From Lytechinus variegatus (taxonomy: Eukaryota; Echinodermata; Echinoidea; Temnopleuroida; Toxopneustidae), in assembly GCF_018143015.1 (NCBI RefSeq), contig NC_054756.1:14268902-14332901 (forward strand): a stretch of 64,000 bases of DNA, read 5' to 3'. Under the pieces are notes generated by a model. The model had not been told where the DNA came from and searched no databases. It was given only the letters and a program-made list of their open reading frames with translations. The position numbers were made by a program, and so were the translations under genes. Positions 21,501-29,210 of the stretch are shown here, piece by piece (the first letter of the stretch is position 1; each line of letters starts with the position of its first letter).

Positions 21501-23010
21501 CCACTCCCTGGGGAGCATTCCTTGCATTAATCGCAACCACATTATGGCGCTGGCTAAATCAAACATACACAATATCTTTTGCATCCTACCGAGTTCCCAT
21601 TTAGCACCTGGGTCGAGAGTGGCAAAGTGTGGATTAACGCCTTGCCAAATAAAGACATTTCATGGTATTGATGAGGAAGTGCGAACGTGTTCTGTGGTCC
21701 AGTTGTTAGAGCATTGGACTCATAATCGCAAGGTTATGAATTCGAATCGCAACTCTGCCAGTGTCTCCACTTTGATAAAAAGGCCTTAAGCCCCTTTTAC
21801 ATCTTCACGGATGCAACACGGATCATCACGGATCTCAGTCCGTGATGATCCGAGGGTGCCAAATTTGTATTTTCCTAGCATTCCCGGAGTGAGTACGGAG
21901 TTAACTGGTTATTAACACGGATATGTACGGAAAAGTCCGGAGTCTACAAGGATAGGCAAGGTAGCAATAGGGATCCTGTTTGATATGTTCCCGGAGCCAA
22001 CACGGAACTCCCGGATGATCACGGACGTTACTGGGTCTTTTTACACGGACCTTACCACTTCTTGTCGCTGGCATCTTGCTAGAATGAAGTTTCGTCCCTT
22101 TTTGCGACATCTGGAGCATGCTCGTGCTTGTTTATGAATACGGACTATTGTTCATGTACGCAAACAATACAAACATATTTTGACCCCGGATAAAGCCGGT
22201 ATCAATAAGGATCACCCGGTTCTTACAAGGAGCCTCCCGGATGCATTCGGATGTACAAGGAGGCTAAAAGGATGAACACGGATGGTTATCAGTCCGTGTA
22301 CTCCGGGATGAAAAATTGAATATCATGAATATGTTCAATTTTTCTCCCGGACATGCCGGTACATCAATGATGGCGCCGGATGAGTAGCCGGAGTGTACAT
22401 GGTAGTCCCGGACTGTACACGGATGACCCCGGATTGACAATCCGGGATGATCCGTGTTGCTTCCGTGAAGGTGTAAAAGGGGCTTTATCTGTCTATTACG
22501 TCAGCCACTATGACTGATTAACCTAGACGTAACGTGTTTCCAAGGTAATTGGTTATATACCGATTTGGCGTTTACCAGCAAAATGCTATCCTGCCGAGTT
22601 CCTACGGGAGTTACCCCAAACGGAAGCAGAAACGAAGGGGGAGGGTTTAAATAAAAATTTCACGGTGCTTTTGTTGGTGAATAAGTGACAACATCGAATA
22701 CGAAATAAAAGTGCTTTAAGAATCACCCAATCATCATAATTCTAAAACCGATATCATTCATTGAAATGTTCAAGTGCAAAATGAAAACGGGAGTTAGTTT
22801 AATTGGGTACGATAATAGGCTCACAAACATTGTGTTGTTGATGTTAGTTTTCTTTTTTTTGACTTGTTTACATTCTACGAATGGAATCGGTTATTCATAC
22901 GCCATTCGATCACTCCTAACTATTTTTTAAAGAAAATTTATAATAGGGGAACAATTACCTATAATTAGCAGCAGAACTGCGAGTCCATGCAATAAAACCA
23001 CACCAGCCAT
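9334..23010 (-). CDS. Secreted Ig(x4)-FAM171-like-Sushi protein, 12-exon gene model
   Basis: Hand-built model on the minus strand. Exons: 22959-23010, 21018-21344, 19876-20196, 19087-19362, 17980-18303, 17334-17600, 14881-15012, 14071-14184, 11975-12160, 11586-11775, 10455-10717, 9334-9515. Total coding length is 2634 nt (877 residues), and every junction keeps phase (all phase 1 except one phase 2 between exons 10 and 11). Order of parts: signal peptide (~1-17), Ig (~18-126), Ig (~127-233), Ig (~234-325), Ig (~326-433), FAM171/UPF0560-like ectodomain continuing into a CILP-like carboxypeptidase-regulatory fold (~434-817), and one CCP domain to the stop. Many N-x-S/T sites and no transmembrane segment suggest a secreted glycoprotein. 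FAM171 proteins are normally membrane-anchored, so this architecture is unusual. Ligand and role are unknown; cell-surface, matrix or immune recognition is only a guess. Confidence 0.8.
9700..10400. repeat. Intron with degenerate ~80-bp tandem similarity
   Basis: Imperfectly repeated phrases (AGCACCAGAC, CTACTGCTGCCAC/CCACCGTTGCCACC/CCACTGCTGGAAC) recur every 75-90 bp. No coding frame is convincing. It is probably an old decayed repeat in the last intron. Confidence 0.35.
10455..10717 (-). CDS. Exon 11: CILP/carboxypeptidase-regulatory-like module
   Basis: The 263-nt exon enters in phase 2 and leaves in phase 1. It reads LTGKDYAFSSSRTTDRHAEA then LFNVKRGRTVTLEAVC, a beta-sandwich pattern with a TDxxG-like turn changed to TDRHA, and it contains several Cys. 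The donor A/GTATGA at 10454 was chosen because it joins the Sushi exon in frame. The frame stays open to 10384, so the exact 3' end is less certain. Confidence 0.6.
10718..11585. other. Intron 10, no feature recognised
   Basis: AT-rich intron sequence with no matching repeat or reading frame that I can support. Confidence 0.4.
11586..11775 (-). CDS. Exon 10: end of the FAM171-like region
   Basis: The 190-nt exon enters in phase 1 and leaves in phase 2 at a GTGAGT donor. GVWVNDGSGIIRR, QLVWEYEARHFTWWAAATV match the FAM171 pattern GxWVNxGxGxV ... LxWTYxAPHLGYWIAA. It continues into CLDDACNLPLPGVRIQ, the start of a CILP/carboxypeptidase-regulatory-like module. Confidence 0.78.
11975..12160 (-). 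CDS. Exon 9: FAM171-like ectodomain
   Basis: Phase 1-1 exon (186 nt). Diagnostic blocks are LVDLEVLGMMELNVFATT, DYVTITIPVTSPS and ISVGDSVDAWYFNQ. They match the FAM171 pattern LEPLAAVSVHV ... VTLPLP ... GDxVPAWxFDQ. Confidence 0.75.
12293..13140. mobile_element. hAT-like G-run element, one clear end
   Basis: It starts CAGTGGCGTAACTACGGGGG, the hAT-type CAGTGGCG terminus followed by a G run. The interior has TCGCGCTACGCGCTTG and AATGTCCCTTT phrases that recur in the 24.6-25.9 kb element. A matching right terminus is not evident. It lies in intron 8. Confidence 0.5.
13780..13880 (+). mobile_element. Retroposon 3' tail relic
   Basis: GCGCCTTGTGGATCTGATTAAATATTAAAACGATGCTATACAAAT resembles the 'gcgctatacaaat' tails of SINE/LINE families in marine invertebrates. 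Short and degenerate. Confidence 0.4.
14071..14184 (-). CDS. Exon 8: FAM171-like ectodomain
   Basis: Phase 1-1 exon (114 nt), TTTACAG acceptor and GTAAGT donor. It reads SLSVRRRGLVQIEFYGVNLT then IPEQYEHAPEAIGVLNMG. This corresponds to the FAM171 strand that normally reads like VQF-K--L-LP followed by a poorly conserved linker. Confidence 0.65.
14285..14447 (+). mobile_element. LINE 3' end with (GAATT)n tail
   Basis: A T-rich run ending in CATTGAATTGAATTGAAC, the usual form of a CR1/L2-type 3' untranslated end. No reverse-transcriptase coding sequence is attached. Confidence 0.4.
14881..15012 (-). CDS. Exon 7: FAM171-like ectodomain
   Basis: Phase 1-1 exon (132 nt) with a strong CTTCTGCAG acceptor and GTAAGTC donor, encoding NVVTIPVAAFEELNLF... 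and ending in MYQVSILPG. On its own it is too short to assign. The phase, the splice sites and its place between recognised FAM171-like exons support it. Confidence 0.65.
16200..16457 (+). mobile_element. LINE 3' end with (AATC)n tail
   Basis: CCATTGGAAATAAGCCTTTCGG..TTTCATGGGCTATCCTGTCA followed by a short (AATC)n run. This is characteristic of CR1/L2-type LINE 3' ends inserted as 5'-truncated copies. Confidence 0.55.
16610..17161. mobile_element. MITE with 43-bp inverted termini and 8-bp target duplication
   Basis: It begins CCCGGGGGGGCACTTCCATT and ends with the complement, and both termini share GAGTGGATACCATGCGCGACC. It is flanked by ATTAACTT on both sides (16602-16609 and 17162-17169), an 8-bp duplication of array sequence. 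The 8-bp site suggests hAT-type mobilisation. Confidence 0.85.
17334..17600 (-). CDS. Exon 6: start of the FAM171-like ectodomain
   Basis: Phase 1-1 exon (267 nt). Sequence such as INLTVIAITHED, GTMEVASAFTGPDGIATL and VPHNQSLIVTAFYDG matches the first beta-sandwich of FAM171 proteins, where a TGxxGxxxLxxP turn precedes an LIVTAxKxGY-like strand. It has two N-glycosylation sequons. Confidence 0.75.
17826..18600. repeat. Segmental duplication, copy 1 (contains exon 5)
   Basis: The exon and both introns match 20872-22860 apart from inserted retroposons and a MITE. Shared landmarks include GTAAAGTATCACTATCAG/GTGCAAAGTATCACTGTCA and TTGAATGTTCAGATGCAAAATG. Confidence 0.8.
17980..18303 (-). CDS. 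Exon 5: Ig domain 4, duplicate of exon 2
   Basis: Phase 1-1 exon (324 nt), very similar to exon 2 along its whole length, with VTLTC, LILWVD and VRDGGIYRCVIP. The duplication includes the adjacent introns. Because it begins like the mature N-terminus (GTNGQLVTMV), it might be an alternative cassette to exon 2 rather than a constitutive fourth domain. Phase allows both. Confidence 0.8.
18780..19034 (+). mobile_element. LINE/SINE 3' end with (ATT/GTT)n tail
   Basis: AACAGTTTTCTGAACTGAAG then TGGCTACCCTGGGTAAATAT precedes a trinucleotide run. The same phrase recurs at about 24590-24630. Confidence 0.55.
19087..19362 (-). CDS. Exon 4: Ig domain 3
   Basis: Phase 1-1 exon (276 nt) ending at GTAAGT. 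It shows IRVTCTAQNETT (first Cys plus a glycosylation sequon), YYIFSNGVLI in place of a canonical Trp, and TEITCMAGNYLGNTS (second Cys). A second sequon, NTS, lies near the end. The missing Trp makes it a short, atypical Ig fold. Confidence 0.75.
19876..20196 (-). CDS. Exon 3: Ig domain 2
   Basis: Phase 1-1 exon (321 nt) between a CTCTGTAG acceptor and a GTAAGT donor. Core Ig positions are YVVTCDAG (Cys), TLIWTLGG (Trp) and YGQTLVCQTTG (second Cys). The divergent sequence and the TFPATQENYGQ stretch suggest a C2/I-set domain. Confidence 0.8.
20505..20715 (-). mobile_element. tRNA-derived SINE
   Basis: The minus strand contains a polymerase III box B (GGTTCGATTCCCAG, about 20631-20650). It is followed by a body with AATGGGTACCAGCAGGAAGT and ending CTTAACCGGGGTAATG, similar to deuterostome SINE cores. 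A box A is not clear, so the head is probably damaged. Confidence 0.6.
21018..21344 (-). CDS. Exon 2: Ig domain 1
   Basis: A symmetrical phase 1-1 exon of 327 nt, bounded by a TTCCAG acceptor and a GTGAGC donor. V/I-set-like Ig hallmarks are visible: VTLTC (first Cys), FILWID (Trp) and VTDDGMYVCAIP (second Cys in DxGxYxC). It is a close paralogue of exon 5, and the flanking intron sequence is duplicated with it. Confidence 0.85.
21372..21660 (-). mobile_element. SINE/LINE tail inserted in intron 1
   Basis: On the minus strand: CACTTTGCCACTCTCGACCC ... ACCGGGGTAATAATATG ... GGGAAAAGCGCTTTATAAAAATTGG-like sequence ending in (ATT)n. It interrupts the duplicated intron relative to copy 1 near 18340, so it inserted after the exon duplication. 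Confidence 0.65.
21695..22625 (+). mobile_element. tRNA-headed SINE split by a Harbinger MITE
   Basis: The head TTGTTAGAGCATTGGACTCA plus a GAATTCGAATCGC box B-like stretch resembles a tRNA. The body resumes at 22488 with CAGCCACTATGACTGATTAA as in the SINE at 7865-8085. Removing 21789-22484 and one TTA restores a continuous SINE. Confidence 0.7.
21789..22484. mobile_element. PIF/Harbinger MITE (non-autonomous)
   Basis: It carries ~40-bp inverted termini (left end AGCCCCTTTTACATCTTCAC, right end its complement) and is flanked by TTA at 21786-21788 and 22485-22487, the 3-bp target typical of Harbinger. The interior is filled with ACGGA, CCCGGA and TCCGTG words in both orientations. Its terminus resembles the right end beside the transposase near 6403, so that enzyme may have moved it. 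Confidence 0.85.
22959..23010 (-). CDS. Exon 1: signal peptide of the Ig-FAM171-Sushi gene
   Basis: Reads MAGVVLLHGLAVLLLII and ends in phase 1 at a GTAATT donor. A short basic/neutral start followed by a leucine-rich core is typical of a cleaved signal peptide. It joins exon 2 in frame through a split Gly codon. Confidence 0.75.
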
Positions 23011-23240
23011 CGTCTTGACCTTGTCAATGGAAAACAACTTGTCGTTCTCGTATTATGATTTGATGATAATTCTTGCTCATGGGATGGTAAGACTTGTCAA
23101 GTTCATCTCACTGAAGATCTACAAGGGGGGTGGGGTTAAGAACAAGAATATACAAAAGATGAAAAGTAAGATTTATTGAATGGGTAACTACTTGGACACT
23201 ACATTTAGCAAGATTGTCTTGTACTCTTGATATTTTTTTC
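23011..23240 (-). promoter_or_regulatory. 5' flank/UTR of the Ig-FAM171-Sushi gene, duplicated at 26433-26665
   Basis: The ~220 bp upstream of exon 1 (TTGACCTTGTCAATGGAAAAC ... GAAAAGTAAGATT ... GGGTAACTACTTGGACACTACATT) reappear nearly intact at 26433-26665 in the same orientation. I see no certain TATA box. The position suggests 5'UTR/promoter. Confidence 0.5.
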
Positions 23241-23474
23241 TTTTCCTCGTTCAGAGGTACTTTATTCTTCAAATTCCTTTCTCATTTTAACAATTTCTTT
23301 CGAGGCACAGTGCGTATAGAGTAACAAAACAAGTTACATATAAACATGAAGATGTAATTTTACTATAAGGTTAAAGCTCTTCGAACATTTGAATTAAATG
23401 AACATTGGATTTACATCGTCATTTTACATTAAAAAAAACTCTTTCTTGAACTCATACTAAATTGAATCGCATAC

Positions 23475-23850
23475 ATTCGTAATTCCGAAGCTTCGTAATT
23501 CCGAAGATTCGGTTATTCCGAAGGTTCGTATTTCCGAAGGTTCGTAATTCCGAAGGTTCGTCAATCCGAAAACGAAATAAGGTTCGTAATTCCGAAGGTT
23601 CGTCAATCCGAAAACGAAATAAGGTTCGTAATTCCGAAGGTTCGTTAATCCGAAAACGAAATAAGGTTCGTAATTCCGAAGGTTCGTTAATCCGAAAACA
23701 AAATGAGGTTCGTAATTCCGAAGGTTCGTCAATCCGAAAACGAAATAAGGTTCGTTAATCCGAAAACGAAATAAGGTTCGTTAATCCGAAAACGAAATAA
23801 GGTTCGTTAATCCGAAAATTAAATAAGGTTCGTATTTCCGAAAATGAAAA
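23475..23850. repeat. ~42-bp tandem array of TTCCGAA-containing units
   Basis: About nine units with AATTCCGAAGGTTCGT and ATCCGAAAACGAAATAAGG. On the minus strand they translate as repeated TNLRNYEPYFVFGL, which is repeat-driven and not a protein gene. Confidence 0.85.
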
Positions 23851-24584
23851 ATTATTCATTTTGGTAACAAGAACGGTGTTGTCATTACAAGATTACACGA
23901 TATTATGCAATGACGATCGATGATACATGCATGTGTTGTGGCCAAAAGCATGTATTTCATTAAGAATAGGCGCCCTGATCAAGCATAGGCTAATTTCGAT
24001 TTTATCTGAGCAATTGCTGCCTAAGCAAATGGTTTAAAGATGCAGGGGATCAAGTGTGTTGGTCGCGTGCGAGTAACCTCTAGATAATAGGATTTGTATT
24101 GAAGGGGATGTCATTTTTAATAACAGCTTCTGCTGGTAATAAAAAATAATACTATAATAATGATCCTTGTGAGATGTTGAAAGCGCGAATCTCAAGCTCA
24201 AACTAATAGACATTTCATGTAACAAGACGTGAACTTAAACATTCTGAGCAGTTTTTTTAATCGTGAGAAAGATGTGTATCTTTTTAAAGAATTAACTCGA
24301 GGGCGAGCTGTAATTTGTTTATATAGTGACCTAAGTAATCTTTTAAGGACTGCATTTAGTGACTCATGAATAGAATATATATCTCACGAACTATGAGAGC
24401 GCGAACCGCAAGTTTGAAATTTGTGATATTCCACCTGAAAACTGGACATTTTATATTTTTTTGTAACCAGGAATAGAATGAGTTCCTCAATAAACAATAC
24501 TTGATGCGAGCGAGAAACGTGAGCCAAAATTTTCCGATTTCCAACCTGAAAACTGGACATTCTAAGCATTCTTGTTAAAAAAAT

Positions 24585-25460
24585 AATAGCTGGGAGAACA
24601 GTTTTCAGAACTGAAGTGGCTTCCCTATATCTATATCATTATTATCATTCTAGGCCTACATGAAATTTCCAAAAGTTTGAGCACGTGATTCGCTCGCAAC
24701 ATCTCACAAGGATGCCCTTTTAACAGTAATTGACCAAAAAGGCGAATTTTACATCTTCAGATTTGATTTCTTCCCCCCCCCAAAAAAAAAAAAACCCCGC
24801 TTGCTCGCTACGCAGAAATGAAACGTAAATATATAATTTATCAATCAGTGATCACTTAATTTTTTTTGCTCAATTCAATTACTACAAAACACACAACCTC
24901 TTTACACAGATGATGATCTCATGGTGAAAATATAAGTTTGCACCAAATTGCCCCTATTGGTCCCCTTTTTTGGATTTGCCCCCCCCCCCCAGGAAAATAT
25001 ATTCCGACGCCACTGGTTGAAACACGCATCGTCTTCATGGCTAACTGCAAAATATTCTTTAAATGTCCCCTTTAGATCAGGTCAGAGCTTATATATTTAA
25101 AATTTCTGTTTGCGACCTTGCTCGCAGTTATTATCTAAAGTTAGTTACATAGGCATTTCGTTTTGAAGATCACAAACATATTGCCCATCATATCAAAGAA
25201 ATATATAGCTCGCGCTCGCATTATTTAAAAAAGGGTTTATCATGTTATTACATATTTACTTTGTTTATAAGTATAAAGCTAATTATTGACTGTTAGGACT
25301 ATACCCTTTCAAAGAAACAAACAAAAATCATCTTTAAGCTGCCGATCGAGGAAAATGTGGCTGAAAAAAATATTGCCCCCCCCCCCTATTTGACGAAAGT
25401 TGGATCCGCCGGGAGGGAGGCAGGGGGCACTTGCACCCCCAAAATGAAATAAAAAAAACA
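24585..25460. mobile_element. G/C-run hAT-like pieces and a LINE tail
   Basis: It holds a LINE tail (24590-24640), a C run plus A run at 24773-24795, and a terminus AAATATATTCCGACGCCACTGG (inverted CAGTGGCG, hAT-type) at about 24995-25017. A second G/C-run segment with GGATCCGCCGGGAGGGAGGC lies near 25380-25440. These are nested decayed elements, not resolvable individually. Confidence 0.5.
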
Positions 25461-26432
25461 GGGAAATGAATATTTTCCAAAATGGGAAAGTTCCTTTTTC
25501 AAAAATAAATATGCGGTTTTTCGTGTTTTTTCGAAATAAAATACTCTTTTTAAAGTATACAAGTTAAGTTTTCAGGCTGGAATATTGCAAATTTTCAGCT
25601 TGCGCTTCGCACTCTCATTCGATTGGTGAAATATGCATCCTAAAGAGGTCACTAAATGCTTTCTTTAACAGGTTCCTTTTCTGGTCAGTATGTTTAAGCT
25701 GCGTTTTGCGCTCGTGTTAATTTTTTAGTTAGATGCACATCTTTTTAATGACAGCAGAAATCTGCTCGGATTTTTAAAAACTTATTTTCATTTTTTATTG
25801 AAATACCCTAAAGTTTTAGCTTGTGATGCACGCTCGCAACACCTCGCAATTATGCCATTTTAAGAATAATTGACCCCCAAAAATGTTTTACAACTTCACC
25901 TTTGAATTTATTTTACCAAGCCGCTCGCTCATTACACTCTCTCCCGAAAAATAAAGCCTAAATATACGTTTTGCCATAATAAGAAATCACTTCAAAAAAG
26001 GTTTTTCTCTACTTAATCACTATCAAACACAATGACTTCAAGCAGATGATAATCTTAAGGGGAAAATATCACCAAAATTATCGAACATTCGGAATAACGA
26101 ACCGTCGGAATAACGCCACAAATGTTCGGATTAACGAACCCTTTTTCGTTTTCGGATTAACGAACATCGAGGTATAGGCAATTTACGTGTTTCGGAAATA
26201 CGAACCTTCGGAATAAAGAACCTTCGGAATTACGAAGCTTCGGAATTACGAAGTGTAACCAAATTGAATATGTATTGAAAGCTCTTCCTTGCATCGTGTA
26301 CATGACATAGGATTTGTATATTGCATACTGTGCAAATATCATAAACAAATTAACCAACGTAAACTTGCGATCGTGTATTTTGTATCCAATGAACAACTTC
26401 GTTTCGTTAATAGGAATTGTCATTTTAAACAT

Positions 26433-26665
26433 AAATTGACCTTGTCAATGGAAAACAGCTTGTAGTTCTCCTCGTATTATGATTTGATGATGATTCTTGC
26501 TCATGGGATGGTAAGACTTCTGGTGATTACCAATTCAAGTTAATCTCACTGAAGATCTACGGGTTTTTTTTAAGTACAATAATATATCAAAGCTGAAAAG
26601 TAAGATTGTATGGAATGGGTAACTACTTAGACGCTACATTTGTAGCAAGATTGTCTTGCGCACTT
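26433..26665 (-). repeat. Duplicate of the gene's 5' flank
   Basis: Matches 23019-23240 over most of its length, but the sequence corresponding to the signal-peptide exon is absent. It could act as a second upstream promoter or be a dead fragment of a gene duplication. Confidence 0.6.
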
Positions 26666-27019
26666 GATATCATTACGGGCTTTTAACTTTTCTACTCCCA
26701 ATACGTCAATCCTAATGAACCAGACAGTAGAAAGTTTTTTAGTACAAGTTTTAGTCGTTGTTATTCGACTTCGAGGAAGGTATTGAATTAATCGCCACCA
26801 TCTCTCACAGTACCTTATTGGCATGTTTGCACTGCCCCCCCCCCATCCCATCCAAGCCCAAGAAGCGTGGCCTGCTTACCTTCCCTAAACCCTAGCCTAC
26901 CCTCCATTTCAATCTGCATTTTGTAACGCAACCATGATTTAACTTGCGCATCTGAATCTTCACTCGAAATGCAATTGAATCGCTCCGGCCCCAATCGCAC
27001 CCTTCCCAGATAATAATGA

Positions 27020-27065
27020 TAATATATATATATTATTATTATTGTTATTATTATTATTATTATTT
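27020..27065. repeat. (ATT)n microsatellite
   Basis: AT and ATT repeats of about 45 bp. Confidence 0.85.
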
Positions 27066-27085
27066 TATATTGTCACTCCAGAAGA

Positions 27086-27475
27086 GGTGGCACTTCGTAA
27101 TTCCGAAGGTTCGTAATTCCGAAACACGTAAATTGCCTATACCTTGATGGTGGTTAATCCGAAAACGTAAAAGGGTTCGTTAATCCGAACATTTGTGGCG
27201 TTATTCCTAAGGTTCGTTGTTCCGAAGGTTCGATGTTCCGAAGGTTCGTTAGTCCGAAAACGAAATAAGGTTCGTTAATCATTACGTTTTCGGACTAACG
27301 AACCTTCGGAATTACGAACCTCATATCGTTTTCGGACTAACGAACCTTCGGAATTACGAACCTCATTTCGTTTTCGGACTTACGAACCTTCGGAAATACA
27401 AACATCCGGAATAACAAACCTTCGGAATATCCGAAGCTTCGGAATAACGAAGCTTCGGAATTACTAATGTATACG
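27086..27475. mobile_element. Short fold-back element of the TTCCGAA family
   Basis: The left half has GGTTCGTAATTCCGAA words and the right half their complements. It is flanked by TCCAGAAGA at 27077-27085 and 27476-27484, a likely 9-bp target duplication. It shares GTAAATTGCCTATACCT with the right arm of the 23475-26256 element. Confidence 0.65.
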
Positions 27476-27484
27476 TCCAGAAGA

Positions 27485-28520
27485 ACCACAATGCACCCCA
27501 AAGACACAAAACCCACCCCCAAATGACTGCCCCGACCAACTCCAAGAGGAGTGCGACTTTATAGGGACCAGACCATCTACCTCGCATTTAGAGAGTTTAA
27601 TCATATGCTTGAACTTTCTTTGCCTCAGCATCCTTAGAAAATAAACATAAACATGGTTTGTTAATAGACCTCTCTGTTCAGCTAGTTTTCTTTCTCCTAG
27701 TCTATCTTCTTGCATTTTCTCTTTAAAATGGTTAAGGGTCGGTGGATCTTTTGTGTTTCCACTATTTTTTTAATCATATATACCTTACGAGGATTTTCAC
27801 GTGATTTAATGATTAAACCTCTCCTCTAGTTGAACCTTCCGCGCCTAAGTGAACACCTTTTGTGTCCATATTTGTAATAATAGGGAGTTGAAGCATGTTC
27901 CCACCTTCTTTCCATATAGTTTTATCTTATCACATGAAAAAAATGTATGATCATTATGTTTCTTCTTTACTGCAGAATGAACATAAATCATCTGTTGTCA
28001 TTTTAAATAACTATGAATATTTTGGTGTATAGTACACTGTGTAATGTTTTATATTGATATTCTCCGAGTCTACTGTTCAGAGAGGATTTTCGTGGTCTTA
28101 AAAAATATCAGAAATATCTTTTTTATTTTGTTATATTATATTTTTCCTCAAGCTTTTTCAATGCTTGGGGTATATCCCTTTTCATACTAACAAGGGTATC
28201 AACAGTAAATCTTTTCAAAATGAATGAATCTTTGTTCATTTTTCTTCAAACGTTCATCATATTCATTCCATTATATTTAATTTACATTTTTGCACTTAAC
28301 AACCACTTGTACTTGTTCTCTCTTCTACACATTCTCTCCAATCACTCTATTTAATGACTATTGGCAATTGAATGTATGTTTTCCAGTCTCTAACAATAAA
28401 AAGAAACAAACGGGAACAGCATTTCAATTAATACAACCATTTAATACAAATAACAGATCAAATAAATATATCATTCAAATCTATTTCAATTATAAGGAGT
28501 GGTTCATCCTGTTGATACAA
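27485..28520. other. Intergenic, nothing recognised
   Basis: AT-rich sequence with no convincing exon, repeat or RNA gene. Confidence 0.4.
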
Positions 28521-28529
28521 AAATAAATT

Positions 28530-29200
28530 TATCTTAATTTCAAAGCTACATAAGGATGAATTTATCTTCATCTAAAAGCTACACGAGGATAAATTTATCT
28601 TAATTTCAAGGCTGCATGAGGATAAATTTATCCTAATTTCAAGGTTACATGAGGATAAATTTATCTTAATTTCAAGGCTACATGAGGATAAATTTATCTT
28701 AATTTCAAGGCTGTATGAGGATAAATTAATCCTAATTACAAGGATACACGAGGATAAATTTATCCTAATTTCAAGGCTACACATACATGTAGATAAATTT
28801 ATCTTCATTTCAAAGCTACACGAGGATAGATTTATCTTCATTTCAAAGCTACACGAGGATAAATTTATCCTAATTTCAAGGCTACACGAGGATAAATTTA
28901 TTCTAATTACAAGGATACACGAGGATAAATTTATCTTAATATCAAGGCTGCATGAGGATAAATGTATCCTAATTTCAAGGTTACATGAGGATAGATTTAT
29001 CCTAATTTCAAGGCTACTCGAGGATAAATTTATCCTGATTTCAAATCTACACAAAGATAAATTCATCCTAATTTCAAGGTTACATGAGGATAAATTTATC
29101 TTAATTTCAAGGCTACATTAAGTTAGATTTATCTTAATTTCAAGGCTGTATGAGGATAAATTTATCCTAATTACAAGGATACATGAGGATAAATTGTCTT
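28530..29200. repeat. 33-bp minisatellite with a palindromic GATAAATTTATC core
   Basis: About 20 units of GAGGATAAATTTATCCTAAT plus TTCAAGGCTACAC. The 33-bp period is a multiple of three, so the minus strand stays open as an 11-residue repeat (EIRINLSSCSL) over ~165 codons (28572-29066). There is no plausible start context, neighbour exon or sequence constraint beyond the repeat, so I do not call a gene. Confidence 0.9.
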
Positions 29201-29210
29201 ACCCCTCTCC

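Larger units (their letters stand above)
20872..22860. repeat. Segmental duplication, copy 2 (contains exon 2)
   Basis: Counterpart of 17826-18600, expanded by a retroposon tail, a SINE and the Harbinger MITE. It stops short of exon 1. Confidence 0.75.
23475..26256. mobile_element. 2.8-kb element with TTCGTAATTCCGAA inverted termini
   Basis: The left terminus TTCGTAATTCCGAAGCTTCG.. and the right terminus (26226-26256 complement) match for about 31 bp. The left arm continues as a tandem array of ~42-bp units (AAGGTTCGTAATTCCGAAGG plus CGAAAACGAAATA) to 23850. The right arm has the inverted equivalent from 26085. The interior has G-run transposon pieces and no recognised gene. No clear target duplication was found. 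Confidence 0.6.

Noticed and set aside
21700..21775. tRNA gene
   Set aside because: The head resembles a tRNA with box A and B, but no complete cloverleaf can be drawn, and the body matches the SINE at 7865-8085.
23457..23732. TNLRNYEP repeat protein
   Set aside because: Translation of the TTCCGAA tandem array in a transposon arm.
28572..29066. 164-codon repeat protein
   Set aside because: Period of 33 bp keeps the frame open; no promoter, splice or domain support.
28530..29200. CRISPR array
   Set aside because: Units are contiguous 33-bp repeats without unique spacers; eukaryotic minisatellite.
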